Shown here in pieces: positions 63,020 through 64,000 of a DNA stretch of 64,000 nucleotides (position 1 is the first letter of the stretch; each line of letters begins with the position of its first letter). The stretch lies in NCBI RefSeq assembly GCF_014042165.1, contig NZ_JACDZE010000001.1:1510595-1574594 (forward strand). Direction: 5' to 3'. The DNA is from Moheibacter lacus. GTDB lineage: Bacteria; Bacteroidota; Bacteroidia; Flavobacteriales; Weeksellaceae. The position numbers were made by a program, and so were the translations under genes. The notes beneath the pieces are model-generated. The model ran no database searches, was not told the origin of the DNA, and saw nothing but the letters and a program-made list of their open reading frames with translations.

Positions 63020-64000
63020 TTAATTCGAATAATTCGGTGCTTCTTTTGTGATCATCACATCATGTGGGTGACTTTCTGCCAAACCGGCATTTGAAATCTT
63101 TACAAATTTTCCGTTTTTAATTAGCGTTTCGATGTCAGCGGTTCCACAATATCCCATTCCGGCGCGTAATCCACCACAAAGTTGGTAAACCACATCTGCT
63201 AAACGACCTTTATATGGAACTCTACCTTCGATTCCTTCCGGTACCAATTTATTGGCATCTGACTGGAAATACCGGTCTTTACTTCCGCGTTTCATAGCAG
63301 AAAGTGAGCCCATTCCTTGATAAGCTTTGAATTTTCTTCCTTGGTAAATGATTTCCTCTCCGGGCGCTTCGTCTGTTCCGGCAAATAAACTTCCGATCAT
63401 AACCGTACTAGCCCCAGAAGCGATAGCTTTTACGATGTCTCCTGAGAGTTTGATTCCGCCATCGGCTATAATTGAAATGTTTTTTGTGTGCGCATATTCA
63501 TATACATCATAAATCGCAGAAAGCTGTGGGACACCCACTCCGGCAACCACTCTAGTCGTACAAATAGAACCTGGTCCAACTCCTACTTTTAGCACATTTG
63601 CTCCGGCATCTATCAAATCTTTTGCCGCCATTCCCGTAACGATATTTCCACCTACGATATCCAATTCAGGGAAAGCATTTCGTACTTCCCGTACCTTGTC
63701 GATTACTCCTTTTGAATGACCATGAGCAGAATCAAGCGCGATGATGTCTACGCCTTTGTTTACCAAAGCTTGAACTCTGTCCATCGTTTCGATTCCAACA
63801 CCTACTCCGGCACCTACACGAAGTCGACCTTGGCTGTCTTTACAAGCATTGGGGAATTCGGAAAGGTTGTCGATATCTTTTATGGTAATTAATCCAATTA
63901 ATTTTAGATTTTCATCGACGATTGGAAGTTTTTCTACCCGATTTTTTAATAAAATATCTTTTGCCTTAAATAAATCGGTTGTGATGTCAGATGTAATAAG
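63020..64000 (-). CDS. guaB: IMP dehydrogenase, C-terminal part
   Basis: GuaB oxidises IMP to XMP, the first step of GMP synthesis. The gene continues past the window edge, and 326 C-terminal residues are visible. The outermost ~45 residues are part of the CBS domains ([19 protein letters not shown]), then comes the barrel with GAGVGVGIE, the GGNIVT region, the catalytic loop GPGSICTTR with the active Cys and the flap GRVPYKGR. An internal ATG at 63784 is not the start. A shared terminator follows the stop. Confidence 0.96.
   Translation of the reverse strand, partial: LITSDITTDLFKAKDILLKNRVEKLPIVDENLKLIGLITIKDIDNLSEFPNACKDSQGRLRVGAGVGVGIETMDRVQALVNKGVDIIALDSAHGHSKGVIDKVREVRNAFPELDIVGGNIVTGMAAKDLIDAGANVLKVGVGPGSICTTRVVAGVGVPQLSAIYDVYEYAHTKNISIIADGGIKLSGDIVKAIASGASTVMIGSLFAGTDEAPGEEIIYQGRKFKAYQGMGSLSAMKRGSKDRYFQSDANKLVPEGIEGRVPYKGRLADVVYQLCGGLRAGMGYCGTADIETLIKNGKFVKISNAGLAESHPHDVMITKEAPNYSN

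Noticed and set aside
63020-63784. Complete short IMP dehydrogenase starting at 63784
   Set aside because: The frame stays open to the window edge and encodes CBS-domain sequence ([19 protein letters not shown]), so the gene is cut by the window and is not short.

Overview
The window is a stretch of chromosome from an AT-rich member of the Bacteroidota, almost certainly class Flavobacteriia. A Weeksellaceae-like relative is my best guess, but the family is an inference. The evidence is the dcw cluster with an FtsI carrying a PASTA domain, a 580-residue FtsZ with a long acidic linker, the MraY insertion, the short archaeal-type ProS, DUF5916 and OMP_b-brl-type outer-membrane proteins, and promoters of the flavobacterial type (TTTG, about 18-21 nt, then TAnnTTTG) with few Shine-Dalgarno sequences. 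I saw no tRNA, rRNA, CRISPR array, intact insertion sequence, prophage or biosynthetic cluster. It reads as housekeeping chromosome with a few lineage-specific genes.

Layout. 1-14322 is one tightly packed division and murein operon: rsmH (cut by the window edge)-ftsL-ftsI-murE-mraY-murD-ftsW-murG-murC-ftsQ-ftsA-ftsZ, with many overlaps and ended by a strong terminator. 14337-19687 (minus) holds a MazG/PRA-PH-type pyrophosphohydrolase, sucC, two unknown envelope proteins and a histidine kinase/response regulator pair. 19822-22822 (plus), divergent from the kinase, encodes a small exported protein and a DUF5916 outer-membrane protein. The divergent gap carries three ATTAACC boxes spaced exactly 11 bp. 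22834-29189 holds a VOC protein, a queuosine-precursor transporter, a GT39-type glycosyltransferase, the dapF-mltG pair and the HtrA protease. 29263-33141 holds an exported protein, a BBE-like flavoprotein, a glycosyltransferase and an LpxH-like phosphoesterase. 33361-39029 holds a LolD-like ATPase, a GT-C-like membrane protein, a TIGR02757 protein, an exporter ABC protein and an esterase. 39109-43058 holds pdxA, then yceD-rpmF and accB-accC. 43212-43460 is a small protein made of two four-cysteine modules. 43523-48582 (minus) holds a MATE pump, an M48 lipoprotein protease and mutS. 48712-51345 holds an RNA methyltransferase, yidD, lgt, a DUF192 lipoprotein and mscL. A 428-nt gap without a gene follows. 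51774-64000 holds an OmpA/TSP3 protein, folK, sppA, a TonB-receptor-like barrel, a Spy-like protein, proS, a repeat-rich lipoprotein, a FadL-type protein and the C-terminal part of guaB.

How the genes work together. The theme is envelope construction and upkeep. The dcw operon makes lipid II with meso-diaminopimelate (MurE has the DNPR motif) and drives septation. DapF supplies the diaminopimelate and MltG cuts glycan strands. Lgt and LolD process and move lipoproteins, MscL and the barrels form pores, and HtrA, the M48 protease and SppA clear damaged proteins. The kinase/regulator pair, with its neighbouring exported proteins and the 11-bp boxes, may be an envelope-sensing circuit.

I did not find a clearly novel multi-gene system. 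The best leads are the 11-bp boxes at 19739-19767, with a similar pair before htrA at 27601-27617; the twin four-cysteine protein at 43212; the inverted repeats at 33181-33231 and 43134-43158; the fresh 54-bp tandem repeat in the lipoprotein gene at 60643-60804; and the unexplained intergenic region 51390-51723.
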